From Echinococcus granulosus (lineage: Eukaryota; Platyhelminthes; Cestoda; Cyclophyllidea; Taeniidae), in NCBI RefSeq assembly GCF_000524195.1, contig NW_020170406.1, positions 704,608 to 768,607 of the forward strand: a stretch of DNA of 64,000 nucleotides, given 5' to 3'. The position numbers and the translations under genes were made by a program. Below, piece by piece: positions 50,001 to 56,500 of the stretch. Position 1 is the stretch's first letter; every line of letters starts with the position of its first letter. The notes below the pieces were generated by a model. It saw only the letters and a program-made list of their open reading frames with translations, searched no databases and had not been told where the DNA came from.

Positions 50001-51588
50001 TGAATAAGCGTCGGTGAAGAATTAACTTACATAGTAATTGGTCTGTTTGTCGACAGAGGATCGCTTCAGTGGGGCAGCCGTTGAATTGAGCATAACTTTA
50101 GTCTCTTTTCCTGTGTAGACTACGGCTCCTGAAAATAACCACGTTAAGAACAGTCCCAGAACTAACAGTATGAAGGAGGAACATCGACTTTATGATAAAA
50201 CCAAACGAGTGGACTCTACATTTTAGCCCTAAATAACGGCAGCAATTATAGAGCATAAGCAAAATTTCAAATTGAATAAGTTATTAAGCCACACGAATAC
50301 AAGGTTATCTTTTTCGCAAGAACCTACCGAAAACCCAATTCGTATTTTTCACCGTGGCACCACGCAATAGCATCTGGTTACTGTCCAAGGGATAACCCCT
50401 AAAAGTGCAACAGAATTGAGAGCCTCGGCTAAGCACAATCAACTGAGATTTTGTTGCTTTCGAATGATAACAAAACGTATTTACAGGTGCCTAATATGGC
50501 ACCAGAAAAGCTATTATAAACACCGATGTCTAATTATAAAAAAGCCCATTATAGATTAACCATTTCTATACCTTCTTAGGAATGTCGATAAAGATAACTC
50601 AAGTACACAGAAGTGTAAAAGTAACTCACGTATTGTTTTCATCATATAGGGTACCCACAAACTCCTCCAAGCATCTTGTGGGCTGCTCACACTCAATTCG
50701 CAGTCTTGCTTTCCTGAGGGCCTCGGCGGTTAGTAGGCCCGAAGTGGGTGGTATGCCCTGTAAAAAATTGTCGAACAAGCTAAATACTGCAGATGTAAGA
50801 ACGACTGTTTTCTAAGTGCCACTGAGTATCACTCGCCTGACGAAGTTTTAGAGCGGTCTCACCGTCCAGATTGGAGGTTTCAATGTAGCATATAGACATT
50901 GGCTCGCTTGTGGCGATTATAACAAGATCCGCAGGTATAGGGCAGTTGCTGGTCAATTTAACAAAGTCTCCAACTTGAACATCCTTCCACAGAGTTCTCT
51001 CCCAGGATCCGTTTCGCAGAACTATATGCCATAATCAAAGCCCCAATAAGAACTGACCATATGTTTCGGAGTTGTTCGTGGCCTTGTCAGCAGAATGACG
51101 TGCCTGTACTAATAAAATAATTAGTGTTTAAACATACGTAATCCTCGATTATTTCTTTCACCGCTGAAACGCATAAAATGAAGGACAAAGGAACCACAGT
51201 AGTGAATCGACCAGTCGGGGATACACCTGGTATTTGCTGGGAGTGAAAAAAGACACGTTAGGCTCGAAAACACAAACCTGAAAGAGAGCGACGAGAAGAA
51301 AAAATATGTTGGCATACTTCCGGAACTGTTCAAATAAGAATTTGGGGACAAAAGTTAAAAGGGAGTACTTCCCTGTACTAAAAAATACAAACACTCGGTT
51401 GAGGAACTATGGTACCTTATTGAATTGTTACAAAATTTGGTTTCATTGAATTCATTAATAAAGATTACACGCTCCTGTTCCAATGGAGGGGTAGATGCTG
51501 CGCTATGTAAAGTTTTATAGTCTAAATTATCTGGCGAATTCAGCTATTTGACTTGATTACCGGTTTGATCTTCAGCCCTTACCATCAT
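22964..51588 (-). CDS. ATP8A: P4-ATPase phospholipid flippase, ATP8A type
   Basis: Moves aminophospholipids from the outer to the inner membrane leaflet; in other animals it works with a CDC50-type partner. I mapped 30 exons with agreeing phases from ATG-ATG at 51588-51583 (in-frame TGA just upstream) to 25258, giving 1083 residues, plus one or two uncertain 3' exons. Key motifs in order: [10 protein letters not shown] (dephosphorylation loop), [12 protein letters not shown] (M4), FSDKTGTLT (phosphorylated Asp), SPDERALV and [11 protein letters not shown] (nucleotide binding), [12 protein letters not shown] and [12 protein letters not shown] (hinge). TGDKQET and PISLxVTLEVV match class 1a ATP8A rather than ATP8B. 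The loop after DKTGTLT is shorter than in vertebrates. Introns are 34-41 nt at the 5' end and several kb later. It is convergent with PMCA and divergent from YIPF. Confidence 0.95.
23285..23370 (-). CDS. ATP8A: Probable ATP8A C-terminal exon, frame uncertain
   Basis: 86 nt, GC-rich, acceptor GCTACCAG, donor GTAAGT. Joined directly to 25258 it reads [20 protein letters not shown]. If an unseen exon intervenes, the other open frame reads [20 protein letters not shown]. Neither clearly matches the variable family tail. Confidence 0.45.
23371..25257. other. ATP8A intron with a T18G9 run
   Basis: 1.9-kb intron. A homopolymer pair, 18 T then 9 G, lies at 23444-23470. Nothing else was recognised. 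Confidence 0.6.
25258..25359 (-). CDS. ATP8A: ATP8A exon: cytosolic C-terminus
   Basis: Acceptor CCCTGCAG, donor GTGCGT, phase 2 to 2. [20 protein letters not shown] then [21 protein letters not shown] aligns with YKVIKRTA in vertebrate ATP8A. Confidence 0.88.
26419..26507 (-). CDS. ATP8A: ATP8A exon: M10
   Basis: Acceptor CCGTTGCAG, phase 0 to 2. [20 protein letters not shown] then ALTRDFAWK. The donor GTGTGA two bases earlier is also readable, but only GTGAGT at 26418 gives the phase the next exon requires (WKV). Confidence 0.92.
26631..26795 (-). CDS. ATP8A: ATP8A exon: M8-M9
   Basis: Acceptor GTCATAG, donor GTGAAT, 55 codons in phase 0. [20 protein letters not shown] and [20 protein letters not shown]. 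Confidence 0.95.
28298..28359 (-). CDS. ATP8A: ATP8A exon: M7-M8 loop
   Basis: 62 nt, acceptor CCCTCAG, donor GTGAGT, phase 1 to 0. [20 protein letters not shown] aligns with the family segment TAFGNGKTSDYLLLGNFVYT. Confidence 0.9.
28575..28653 (-). CDS. ATP8A: ATP8A exon: M7
   Basis: Acceptor TCCAACAG, donor GTAAGT, phase 0 to 1. [20 protein letters not shown]. Confidence 0.93.
30246..30368 (-). CDS. ATP8A: ATP8A exon: M6-M7 loop
   Basis: Acceptor TGTGTAG, phase 0. [20 protein letters not shown] and [17 protein letters not shown]. The donor is either GTAGGT (41 codons) or GTGGTA three bases earlier (40 codons); both keep the frame. Confidence 0.9.
30455..30718 (-). CDS. ATP8A: ATP8A exon: M5-M6
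   Basis: Acceptor ATTTATAG, donor GTGCGT after LYNV, 88 codons in phase 0. [40 protein letters not shown] and [18 protein letters not shown]. Confidence 0.96.
31960..32065 (-). CDS. ATP8A: ATP8A exon: GDGANDV hinge
   Basis: Acceptor CATACAG, donor GTATGT, phase 2 to 0. [16 protein letters not shown] and [14 protein letters not shown], the Mg2+ site of P-type ATPases. Confidence 0.96.
34265..34347 (-). CDS. ATP8A: ATP8A exon: before CCRVSP
   Basis: Acceptor GTTCTAG, donor GTAATC, phase 0 to 2. [20 protein letters not shown] then SSSVICC. VICCR is conserved. Confidence 0.9.
34672..34683 (-). CDS. ATP8A: Proposed 12-nt ATP8A microexon
   Basis: GCC ACC AAC CAG (ATNQ) between acceptor TTACGGAG and the perfect donor GTAAGC. 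Phase 0 on both sides. It fills exactly the four residues that vertebrate ATP8A has between DGK and ALTF. The acceptor is only moderate and the residues do not match, so transcript data are needed to confirm it. Confidence 0.45.
35848..36002 (-). CDS. ATP8A: ATP8A exon: variable P-domain insert
   Basis: Acceptor ACTTATAG, phase 1 to 0, [20 protein letters not shown] through [10 protein letters not shown]. Donor taken as GTGGGT after GGC AAG, which keeps VTGK aligned with the family's IDGK. A GC donor four bases earlier is also possible. Confidence 0.88.
36003..38599. other. ATP8A intron, 2.6 kb
   Basis: AT-rich. A short GC-richer plus-strand open stretch at 37655-37744 follows a TTTCAG but has no recognisable product. 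Nothing else seen. Confidence 0.5.
38600..38738 (-). CDS. ATP8A: ATP8A exon: P domain, TGDKQET
   Basis: Strong acceptor CTTTTTTTTTCAG, donor GTACGT, phase 0 to 1. [20 protein letters not shown] and [13 protein letters not shown]. Intron 5' of it is 70 nt. Confidence 0.96.
38809..38948 (-). CDS. ATP8A: ATP8A exon: GLRTLCIA
   Basis: Acceptor CCTTTTAG, donor GTCAAA, phase 1 to 0. [20 protein letters not shown] and [20 protein letters not shown]. Confidence 0.94.
39190..39545. repeat. GC-rich island inside an ATP8A intron, possible mobile-element remnant
   Basis: About 350 bp, clearly richer in G+C than the flanking intron, with an inverted repeat ACACCC(TTAGTC)AGGGTGT near 39226-39243 and short palindromic words such as GACGGAACCGTC. 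Short open frames on both strands give no recognisable protein. Confidence 0.35.
39947..40031 (-). CDS. ATP8A: ATP8A exon: KGAD continuation
   Basis: Acceptor GTTTTAG, donor GTAAGT, phase 0 to 1. [20 protein letters not shown], then HMDEFASL. Confidence 0.94.
43733..43852 (-). CDS. ATP8A: ATP8A exon: N domain, [10 protein letters not shown]
   Basis: Acceptor ATTGTAG, donor GTAAGC, 40 codons in phase 0. [20 protein letters not shown], ending FLMVKGA. KGA contains the ATP-site Lys. Confidence 0.95.
43926..44008 (-). CDS. ATP8A: ATP8A exon: N domain, SPDE continuation
   Basis: Acceptor CATGCAG, donor GTGAGT, phase 1 to 0. [20 protein letters not shown] then PDSVTIRV. Confidence 0.93.
44518..44696 (-). 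CDS. ATP8A: ATP8A exon: N domain, first part
   Basis: Acceptor CTTGCAG, donor GTTAGT, phase 2 to 1. [20 protein letters not shown] and YQATSP (start of SPDE) anchor it. The stretch between DKTGT and AVCHT is shorter than in vertebrate ATP8A, so a missed small exon in the 2.3-kb intron 5' of it is possible. Confidence 0.9.
46952..47040 (-). CDS. ATP8A: ATP8A exon: DKTGTLT phosphorylation site
   Basis: Acceptor CTCCAG, donor GTAAGT, phase 0 to 2. [20 protein letters not shown] then MCSIGRDAY. The Asp of DKTGT is the catalytic phosphorylated residue. Confidence 0.96.
47122..47199 (-). CDS. ATP8A: ATP8A exon: M4-P domain linker
   Basis: 78 nt, acceptor TGCCTAG, donor GTGAAG, phase 0. [20 protein letters not shown], then NEDLGQ. 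Confidence 0.93.
47639..47766 (-). CDS. ATP8A: ATP8A exon: M4 with PISL motif
   Basis: Acceptor CCTGCAG, donor GTAAGT, phase 1 to 0. Contains [20 protein letters not shown]. The PISL turn of M4 is a substrate-path feature of P4 flippases. Confidence 0.95.
49031..49139 (-). CDS. ATP8A: ATP8A exon: M3
   Basis: Acceptor TTTGCCAG, donor GTGAGT, phase 0 to 1. [20 protein letters not shown] (M3) followed by [16 protein letters not shown]. Confidence 0.93.
50031..50128 (-). CDS. ATP8A: ATP8A exon: pre-M3
   Basis: Acceptor TTTTCAG, donor GTAAGT, phase 1 to 0. [20 protein letters not shown] then [12 protein letters not shown]. Confidence 0.93.
50328..50398 (-). CDS. ATP8A: ATP8A exon: LLRGA motif
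   Basis: 71 nt, acceptor CTTTTAG, donor GTAGGT, phase 2 to 1. [17 protein letters not shown] matches the family segment QILLRGAQLRNTQWV. Confidence 0.92.
50630..50757 (-). CDS. ATP8A: ATP8A exon: actuator domain
   Basis: Phase 0 to 2, donor [26 protein letters not shown], then [24 protein letters not shown] is conserved in P4-ATPases. Confidence 0.93.
50837..51021 (-). CDS. ATP8A: ATP8A exon: actuator domain with DGET
   Basis: Acceptor ATATAG, phase 1 to 0, ending [11 protein letters not shown]. The donor is GC (CAG then GCGAGT). Homology runs directly on into GIPPTSG of the next exon, and no GT nearby keeps the frame. Confidence 0.93.
51058..51103 (-). CDS. ATP8A: ATP8A exon: post-M2 linker
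   Basis: 46 nt, acceptor TACAG, donor GTCAGT, phase 0 to 1. Encodes [15 protein letters not shown]. Next intron is 36 nt. Confidence 0.9.
51138..51236 (-). CDS. ATP8A: ATP8A exon: M1-M2
   Basis: Acceptor CTCCCAG, donor GTATGT, 33 codons in phase 0. [19 protein letters not shown] then AVKEIIEDY. Intron 3' of it is 34 nt. Confidence 0.93.
51278..51377 (-). CDS. ATP8A: ATP8A exon: M1
   Basis: Acceptor TTTTTTAG, donor GTTTGT, phase 2 to 0. [19 protein letters not shown] then [15 protein letters not shown], the P4-ATPase N-terminal signature and M1. Confidence 0.93.
51416..51543 (-). CDS. ATP8A: ATP8A exon: cytosolic N-terminus
   Basis: Acceptor AAATAG, donor GTACCA, phase 0 to 2. It begins [20 protein letters not shown] and ends [19 protein letters not shown]. 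The second part matches the conserved start of ATP8A proteins (IFIN...KFCNN). It is separated from its neighbours by introns of 39 and 38 nt. Confidence 0.88.
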
Positions 51589-51607
51589 CCGGAGTCAAAT
51601 TTAGGAT
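51583..51607 (-). CDS. ATP8A: ATP8A start exon (19-nt leader, then ATG ATG)
   Basis: A 25-nt exon between acceptor CTCTTTTTCAG and donor GTAAGG. The last six bases, ATG ATG (51588-51583), lead in frame into the next exon. A TGA in the same frame sits seven bases before the first ATG, so initiation cannot lie further upstream on this transcript. The acceptor implies an upstream untranslated exon or spliced-leader trans-splicing. Confidence 0.75.
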
Positions 51608-53478
51608 CTGAAAAAGAGATATATGGGCCAAGACTATTTTATCGAAACAGGAAATACGAGATATGTCAAAATGAAGCATTTCACACACAAATCAATAGGA
51701 AAAAGTAGAATGTGAAGAAATGACAAAAGTACAGCAAAAAATGTTCCCGCAAACAGTTGAAAAAAAAAACAAAAGACCAACTAATGTACATATGCAAATA
51801 GTTTCAATCACGTCGCAAAAGAATACTGGGCTAAGAATTATTGGAATACCAAAGGAAGTTACCAAGACTTACATTAATATTGGAGCAAACGGGTTAACTC
51901 ATGGAAATAAGCAAATTGTAAAACTGGGCGGAAGCGACTCAGGCTCCTTCGGATTAGATCCACTAGAGCCGAAGCATCAAACCGAGAAGGTATTACAAGC
52001 AACCGAAACTATCCAAGTTGAGCGGCTTTAGAGGTAACCAATCAGATAAATGGTTAGTATAAGACAATACAGAGGATATTTAATTATTGCAACTGTGTCC
52101 TGACCACATTAAGCCTAATTTTACTTTCCATCGGCCATGTGGTCTAAATTATTTGGCAAAAGAGGGTGGAATATAAAAGCATTACTTAGAATTTATACAA
52201 TGGACGAGTTCACTCCCAATTCCGACATTTGCGTTTTTAAGACAAATGAAATGAAAATCCACATAGAAGTATGATGCCTCAACACAGACTAAAAAAGCTA
52301 GCAGTTAAAAACTAACCCTAGGAAAAATTCATAACCAGTTCAGAGCCCTACAGCGCTCGGGGGACTTTTTAAGTGGTTGCTGGAAACACCTCATAGTATT
52401 GCATGTCAGTGTAAGAAACACAAGCAAAACTTCATGTATTGTGGTATGTTACTCACTAAACCACTTATTTTCTTCAGGTACCTTTAGCCCAATTTTTTTG
52501 CTGTCCCAATCACAGGGATTCCCATCGTCTCAGTAACCGCATTCCTTTACCTCACTTTTAGGGACAAACACCACGCTCAGGTAATTTCCTTGAGATAGTT
52601 ACCCATGATTAGCACATCTAAAGCATCTTAGTTTCCTTTAACTGTCAAACGACTTAAATGCATGTACGTGGCGCCCTGAGACTCCCTAAAGACGGACGAA
52701 AACACAATACTCGGGCTGAATATATATTCAGCGCAGGGAAGGTGTCTGGGCCATTGGCTTGGCCTAAAAGGCCAGCCCACCCAGCGAGGTACAAGGGGTC
52801 TAATTTGAAGTACAAAAGTGGCGCCTCACCAGTACCGAGGGATAAACCACTATCGTATTACATATATTCTTGTATGTAGCATTGATACGTAGTAGGAACC
52901 CTTTTGCACAGAGAGGGAAACCACATCTATAAGGGTGGTTAAGTATTTCGCTTTGTGAATCTGATACTGACATCTAAGCAGTATATAGAATTAATCTTGA
53001 GATTGCTGTAGGCTCCGGATTTATAAAACTATCTAGTTTTTTAAGAAGGAGTAATATTACATGCAATGTTCACCTACTTCAGAATAAATAATAAAACATT
53101 TTTTGGATTTAATGGCAGTTTAACTGTAGAGTAGCTGCAATTCCTCATTCGACAAGAACCAAAATAGTGCTTGAGCCAATTTACTATTTCGATGCTCTAG
53201 GAATCCATGTAATTATTGCGATTTCTCGATAAACAACCACAACCCTGTTGTTGGTAAGCAATAATTGTCTCAAATTACCATGTTGTAAGGGTTTAACACA
53301 AATCTCCGCAGCAGTCCTGTAATATAGGGCGATTGGAATTCTCCTTGCTTTGCTACAAACTGCCGCCTTTTCGGTTGCCAATCGTAGCCCTAGGTTCTAC
53401 GTCAGCATAGCCGTCTTGTGGGTGCTCGAGTTAAAAGCTCGTGGTTTCGGAGGCAATTTACCTAACAGTAATACATAA
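51608..53478. promoter_or_regulatory. Intergenic region between the divergent ATP8A and YIPF genes
   Basis: The two start codons point away from each other across about 1.9 kb, so both promoters should lie here. Near YIPF the sequence has a CCAAT at about 53379 and a TACGTCAG (CRE-like half-site) at about 53399. Repeat copy D occupies 52655-52890. No TATA box could be assigned. Confidence 0.45.
52655..52890 (+). repeat. Hammerhead-like dispersed repeat, copy D (best preserved)
   Basis: CTGA (52676-52679), a TCC...GGA stem (52683-52685 with 52694-52696) and CGAAA (52697-52701). Then ACAC pairs with GTGT around a perfect hairpin CTGAATATATATTCAG (52716-52731), and GTC follows at 52744-52746, where a type I hammerhead would be cut. 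The rest (CCAGCCCACC, GAGGTACAA, CGTATTAC) matches copies A-C. The CTGATGA core is imperfect here, so activity is unlikely. Confidence 0.6.
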
Positions 53479-53549
53479 ATGAGTTCACAGCAGTATTATT
53501 ACTCACAGTCGCAAAGTTACAATCCTGGCTACTTTGAGCCCAACAACGT
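53479..53549 (+). CDS. YIPF5: YIPF exon 1 (start)
   Basis: ATG at 53479, donor GTGAGT at 53550, ends in phase 2. A CCTAACAG just upstream (53461-53468) could be a leader splice acceptor. Confidence 0.88.
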
Positions 53550-56500
53550 GTGAGTGGAATGTGCTTGGTATCCAAAACTTTTGATCTGATTACATGAAGA
53601 AGTTATTTTCATCCCTATAGTTCTTGCAAATTAGCTATATTCCCTCTATATATTTATTTTTTCACTGTTCACCTGTATTTACTTAGTGTTCTAGCTGGTT
53701 TGATCAAGATATTCGAATTTTGTAACGACGTTTGAATAAGTACGGAACTTTCTGTTGTTATTACACCCAATTCCTTATTTCCGTCGTTGCAGCCATTTTT
53801 CGCAATTCAGTTATGGTGACGCAACACAACAAAAAGCGCAGAATCCCTACTTCACACCAGCTTCTGTAGATGGGAACATAAACGTACAGTTCAACTTTGA
53901 GGACGAACCTCCTCTCTTAGAAGGCACGAATTCTCTGTTTTTATGTGTTCTTCTTCACAGATATAGTTTGTATCGCTGAATGTACCTCGATTAATTACGT
54001 CGTACCCTGCCAAATCCTGTTTAATTTAGTCGTTTTGCGTGTTCTCTATTCTAGTGCTCTCATGTTTCGACATTATTAATCGGATGATATTGCAGGCGTA
54101 CGCATTTGCAACACCTTCACCTCGAAAGTTGAACTTATCATAGTTTTTAGGCACCCACAGTTTATATTGCCGTAAAGTCCCCTTTTCGCGATAGAGTTGT
54201 CTAATAATTAGTGATGGGCTTTAGAATGTCAACAGAATATCTAATTTCGTACTTTTTTAAGCTGTTGAAATACCAGATTTTTTATATACATGTACTTCTC
54301 AATGCCTTAGCAAATACCCGAAGTAAATTGACTTATCTCTATCGTGCTTCTTTTTAGAACTCGGTGTGAATTTCGGCCACATTCTTCAAAAGGTGGGAAT
54401 TTCTTCTTTTTACATTAACTTGGTTTCTTTGCGTCTCTAAGTTTTATTTTCTACTGGGAAACTGTCAGTAACCCTTCCAGCCTTACTGTAAATTGGGGAC
54501 ATTTTCCTATATCCTGGACCATATAAGTCAACAGTCTCTTACTAATGGTTACAGTTTCATTAACCCATTATGAATTTTGGTCAGTTCTAACTGCTGTGAA
54601 TGTTAGAAATTCAAGATCGTTTCGTATATATTCACGCTGTGATCTGGATTAAAAATTTTGTGCATTTGAACACTTGTTTGCTCATTCACTTCCAAGATAT
54701 TTTTTAAACCTAAATTTCATATAATCCGTGCTTTATATTGTTTTTGCTGAAGTTCTGGTAGATATGCATGTATTAAAAATGCTGATGTAACCTTTTGTAG
54801 TAGGCCAAACGTTTTATCATCGTGCGAGATTTGGATTAGGATAGGAAATCGGATCACATTACTAGCCTGAGGGGTCAGTGGTGGACTTCGTCTCCCGAGG
54901 GTACTAATTTATTTGCAACCATTCATTTACCTAAACTGGAGCATTTCCTTCTTTTATCATTACCTCAGCTAAACTTGCGAGATGTCTTACAATTGAGGTT
55001 ATACAGCCCAAGTTGGTACTTCTCTTGATTTGGTTTCTTATCTTTGCGTTCCTTTAAATCTGCTTAAGCTGGAGAATTTTATTCCTTGTCTTTAGGATAT
55101 TTTTTGCAGTTGAAGCATCAACGTTCTCTGGAGTAGAAATATCCATTGTTAATCTACGTTATCCTTTGACAGGCTAAATATATCGTTAAGTAGTGACTGA
55201 CAGCCATACTTCAAAGGTTTTTTAAACGATATGAAAAACTATGTTTTAATGGAAGCTTTTGAGCGGTAGCTTGGGCAGCTGGCCCCCCATCCCTAAAGTA
55301 GTATCAGAATCTCGGAAAAATCGACCATCATGACCCACAAAAGCTCTACTTGAATGTCTGTTCGAATTAAGAACATTTTTGGGCCAGCCTATTGTTTTAA
55401 ACTCACCCAGTGCGTTTTTGGTACGTGACTCGGTTTAACTAGGTGCCATAAATAGATGAAAAACGTCATATATATGGTGCTGGGAGTGGGATTGCATTGC
55501 ATTTGCTTGTATTTTCTGCTTTCATTAGATGAAGGACTTTCGACCATTCTTTCCTTCAAAATAGTTCATTTCTTGATTTATTAAAGTCACTGTCGGCAGG
55601 TTGGTACCAAAAGAAATACTTCAGCACTGGGGTAGAGCATCTGGTTTTAATCTCTTCGATTATCACGGCTTCTCACTAACCCATTCTCGCTCGTTTCTAT
55701 AAAAGCATGGGTGTGTGTTAACCTAACGTTTCTTTTTTATGCTGATCACTGTTACCTCTTCGTAATTAAATTCAATTATCTGTCATTATTTTGTCCATGA
55801 AACACCTAATCACAAGCGGCTAACGAGGGGAGACGCCACTCTTATTTCACCTTTCCCCTTTCATTAAGGCAGAAACACGGCGTGCATATTTCCTCTTCTC
55901 TTAGCTCATTTTTATTTTGTTTTGCATTCCATTTTAAATATTCAAAGGCAAACAGCTTTTCATAAGACCAAATGGACGTGGGGAGACTAATGGATCGAGT
56001 TTCACATAACGAAAACAAAAGCTACGCGGCTTTTTTTCTGCTCACAAGCGTTCAATTTCATTGCTGGCATTGGTGAACCAGTCGCTTGTCGGTGTGATCT
56101 GATAGTGCACCACGTCAGTCATTTGGCCTGTTCCTTCACCTCCCGTAGGTGTCAGAGTGCATTCTGGCAGACAGAGGGCATCTATAAGGCGAAAGAGGCA
56201 AGCTTTTACTGTGTTCTTTCTGTCCGTGTATAATTTCAGGCATCAGTTTCCCGTCAGAGCAAAAAAAGGTCGTTTTGTACTTGCCCCCGTTAGAGTTGGA
56301 TCATTGACTAATGGCAAAATATTTATATATGTTCGGGAATCATCTGCTATTCTGCTAAGTATGGGATTTATGGAAATTGTTTTAGCTAAATTCACTGGTA
56401 ATGGTTTGAAATGGCATAAGACTTGAGTGCTTCTTCTTGAAATGAATTAGCTTTTATTGAGAAAACTTTATCTTTCTTATTCACCATTAATGATCAGGCT

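Larger units (their letters stand above)
47200..50030. other. ATP8A introns between M4, M3 and the actuator exons
   Basis: Introns 47200-47638, 47767-49030 and 49140-50030. The plus-strand open frames here are antisense shadows or chance. Confidence 0.5.

Noticed and set aside
490..51588. The two P-type ATPases as a tandem duplication
   Set aside because: One is P2B (Ca2+) and the other P4 (lipid); they differ in strand, intron positions and motifs, so they are ancient unrelated neighbours.
51720..52031. 103-codon plus-strand open frame
   Set aside because: Low-complexity Lys/Thr-rich translation, no splice or homology support; typical chance frame in A-rich DNA upstream of the flippase.
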